Assembly (NCBI GenBank): GCA_946554325.1
Contig: CAMNSB010000004.1
Location: 1-44,155 of the forward strand
Source: an uncultured Mycoplasmatota bacterium
GTDB taxonomy: Bacteria; Bacillota_I; Bacilli_A; RF39; UBA660
Length of the DNA: 44,155 bases
Reading direction: 5' to 3'
A program made the translations under genes and the position numbers. The notes beneath the pieces are model-generated. The model was not told the origin of the DNA. It saw only the letters and a list, made by a program, of their open reading frames with translations, and did not search any database. Shown piece by piece: positions 42,526-44,155 of this stretch. Numbering within the stretch: the first letter of the stretch is position 1; the number at the start of each line of letters is the position of its first letter.

Positions 42526-43953
42526 TTAATTTATTTTTCCATAAATATCAAACATTGGCACTACAATTGATAATAGAATGACTCCTACTATTAATGCCAG
42601 AATAGCAATCATAATAGGTTCTATTAAACTTTTTAACTGATCAATGATGGTTTTATGAAGTACTTGAAAGTGTTCTGCTACTTTTTCCATCATTAAGCCT
42701 AATTGACCTGTAGATTCCCCTGTTACAATCATTTCGTAAGCGACGATGGGAAAGGCCCATTCTCCTTTAAAGGCTGTAGAAATAGATTCTCCTTTACCAA
42801 GGTTTCTTATGGTTTTATTAATGATTCTTTTATAGACTTCATTTCCTGTAATTTTAGATAAAATTTCCATACTATCGGTAATAAATACACCATGATTTAA
42901 AAGGGAAGCAAATGTTTTTGTAAAATTTGTTACTTCATTATAGATAACTATTTTTCCAAATACTGGCATACGCATAATGATTGTTTGGATTGTTTTTCTA
43001 AATGCTTTTACATTTTTAAATAAATAGATAAATATTCCTATTATGATGACTAGAGCAATTAAAATCCATAGGATATTATTTTTTATAAAATCACTTGCTC
43101 CCATTACAAATAGAGTAATCCAAGGAAGTGTTGCATCTTGACTTTCAAACATGTTTACAAAACTTGGAACAATATAGATTAACATAAATACTAAAACACA
43201 TAAGGCTAGTACTAAAATAACACTTGGATAAGTTAGGGCACTAATCATTTGTTTTCTTGTTTTGTTCATAGAAGTATAATAGTCTGCCATATCATCTAGG
43301 ATACTAGCTAAGTCTCCTGTCATTTCTGCTGTTTTTACCATGTTGACTAGAAGCTTTGGAAACTTTTTATCTTGATGTTCCATAGCAGTGGATAAGCTTT
43401 CTCCTTTTAGTAGGTCATAGACTAATTTTTCGAAAGCTTTCTTTAGTTCTGGTTTACTAGACTGCTTTGCTAAAATTCTTACAGAATCAATTAAAGGAAT
43501 TCCTGCTTTTAAATAGGTAGAAAGTTGAGTTAGGGAAAAAGATAGATCTGCTACTTTTATTTTGCTATTTGCAAACAGGTCGATATCTAATTTCTGCCTT
43601 GGTTTAATACTGATTAGATTATAGCCTTCATTTGTTAAAAATTCTTTTGCATTTTCAAGTGTCTCTGCTTCAAATGTTCCCTGCTCTTTTTTTCCTTGAC
43701 TATTGATTGCTACATAGCGAAAAGAAAATAGTGGTTCTTGTTTTCTTTGAACTACCTCCTTTTTGATTCCTTTAAAATTATCATCAGCTTCTTCTTTCTC
43801 TACATTCTGTTCTAACTGTTCTTTTTTTAAGTCGTTTTGGTCTTGCAATCCTATAATTGCATCTTCTGTTTTTCCAAATATTTTTTTAGGAAGCATCCAT
43901 ATAGAGTGTACAAGATGATAAATTAAAATAAATGGTCGCATTAATTGATCCAC
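42526..43953 (-). CDS. Type II secretion/competence inner-membrane protein (ComGB/PilC-like)
   Basis: Two copies of the GspF/PilC domain are seen: LSFSLTQLSTYLKAGIPLID with GESLSTAMEHQDKKFPKLLV, and FTKTFASLLNHGVFITDSME with GESISTAFKGEWAFPIVAYE, with three membrane helices. An N-terminal segment (FRYVAINSQGKKEQGTFEAE) is typical of PilC. It would anchor the pilus motor in the membrane. The GTG at 43953, behind GGGAGGCG, is chosen over the TTG at 43998, which lies in the promoter. A comGA-like ATPase is not in the window. Confidence 0.85.
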   Translation of the reverse strand: MDQLMRPFILIYHLVHSIWMLPKKIFGKTEDAIIGLQDQNDLKKEQLEQNVEKEEADDNFKGIKKEVVQRKQEPLFSFRYVAINSQGKKEQGTFEAETLENAKEFLTNEGYNLISIKPRQKLDIDLFANSKIKVADLSFSLTQLSTYLKAGIPLIDSVRILAKQSSKPELKKAFEKLVYDLLKGESLSTAMEHQDKKFPKLLVNMVKTAEMTGDLASILDDMADYYTSMNKTRKQMISALTYPSVILVLALCVLVFMLIYIVPSFVNMFESQDATLPWITLFVMGASDFIKNNILWILIALVIIIGIFIYLFKNVKAFRKTIQTIIMRMPVFGKIVIYNEVTNFTKTFASLLNHGVFITDSMEILSKITGNEVYKRIINKTIRNLGKGESISTAFKGEWAFPIVAYEMIVTGESTGQLGLMMEKVAEHFQVLHKTIIDQLKSLIEPIMIAILALIVGVILLSIVVPMFDIYGKIN

Positions 43954-43986
43954 TCTTATTCGCCTCCCTTTTCCTATTCTATTTTT

Positions 43987-44015
43987 ATTATAGCACAAGT
44001 GAATTTATTTCTAAA
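43987..44015 (-). promoter_or_regulatory. Candidate promoter of the ComGB/PilC-like gene
   Basis: TTTAGA (44015-44010), 17 bases and TATAAT (43992-43987) on the minus strand, about 35 bases before the GTG start. Confidence 0.5.
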
Positions 44016-44149
44016 TATGTTTTTGTAATTTTACACAAATTCATGTGTAGAGTTACAATAGATGTGAAACATTTCTATATAAAAAAAGTGAATCAAGTCA
44101 TATAATATGAGTTGTCAAAAAAACATATACACGAAAGGACTTGAATCAC

Positions 44150-44155
44150 ATGAAT
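44150..44155 (+). CDS. Possible start of a rightward gene at the window edge
   Basis: An ATG at 44150 follows AAAGGAC at nine-base spacing; only two codons are visible. The 130 bases before it hold a small ACAC/GTGT hairpin and AT-rich promoter-like sequence. Confidence 0.35.

Overview
The window is AT-rich DNA from a low-GC Bacillota chromosome that reads with the standard code. Spore-coat type genes (a CotF-like pair at 19.1-19.6 kb and a YjcZ-like peptide at 27.4 kb), a Bacillus-type DnaB replication-initiation protein, a ComGB/PilC homologue and a prepilin peptidase suggest a spore-forming member of the Bacilli, perhaps a gut Erysipelotrichales-like lineage. That placement is inference.

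1-15.2 kb: the right part of a prophage that runs off the left edge. It ends at a tyrosine integrase (14079-15104) beside tRNA-Met(CAT). A divergent immunity switch (12.24-12.41 kb: two sigma-A-type promoters and three operator-like dyads) separates rightward lysogeny genes (repressor, ImmA-like protease, unknown protein, integrase) from about 30 leftward early genes. These include a RecT/Bet recombinase, a DUF1351 protein, an MBL-fold hydrolase, an MmcB-like nuclease, a G39P-like helicase loader and a DUF6291-type replication protein. Many are very small; several were found outside the long reading frames, and three appear split by +1 shifts. A likely type I toxin-antitoxin locus lies at 150-520.

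15.3-20.5 kb: ordinary chromosome. It holds an SDR oxidoreductase, an OmpR-type two-component system, a frameshifted kinase-like pseudogene, spore-coat genes and an unknown protein.

20.5-38.6 kb: a set of related integrative elements using large serine recombinases, all inserted at tRNA 3' ends. Element 1 (about 21046-24952) sits at tRNA-Thr(GGT). Element 2 (about 32266-38589) sits at tRNA-Arg(CCT). A third, remnant element abuts element 2 on its left and carries an IS3-family (IS150-like) insertion. Elements 1 and 2 share a plan, read from the tRNA: terminal half-site, a conserved 91-aa protein, an attenuator-like leader, the recombinase, a structured oriT-like spacer, (MobV relaxase in element 2 only), a conserved ribosome-binding leader, a different cargo gene, and a conserved left end. 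Joining the two ends of each element rebuilds a dyad-symmetric attP-like site around GGTGCG. Chromosomal genes between the elements include a DUF1003 protein, a diacylglycerol-kinase family protein, paralogous lipoproteins next to each tRNA-Arg, and a degraded ADP-ribosylglycohydrolase.

38.7-44.2 kb: chromosome with a lipoprotein, an HD hydrolase, a membrane protein, DnaB, a prepilin peptidase and a ComGB/PilC-like protein.

The most interesting candidates are the tRNA-end-targeting serine-recombinase family with its leader attenuator and exchangeable cargo, and the type I toxin-antitoxin locus in the prophage.
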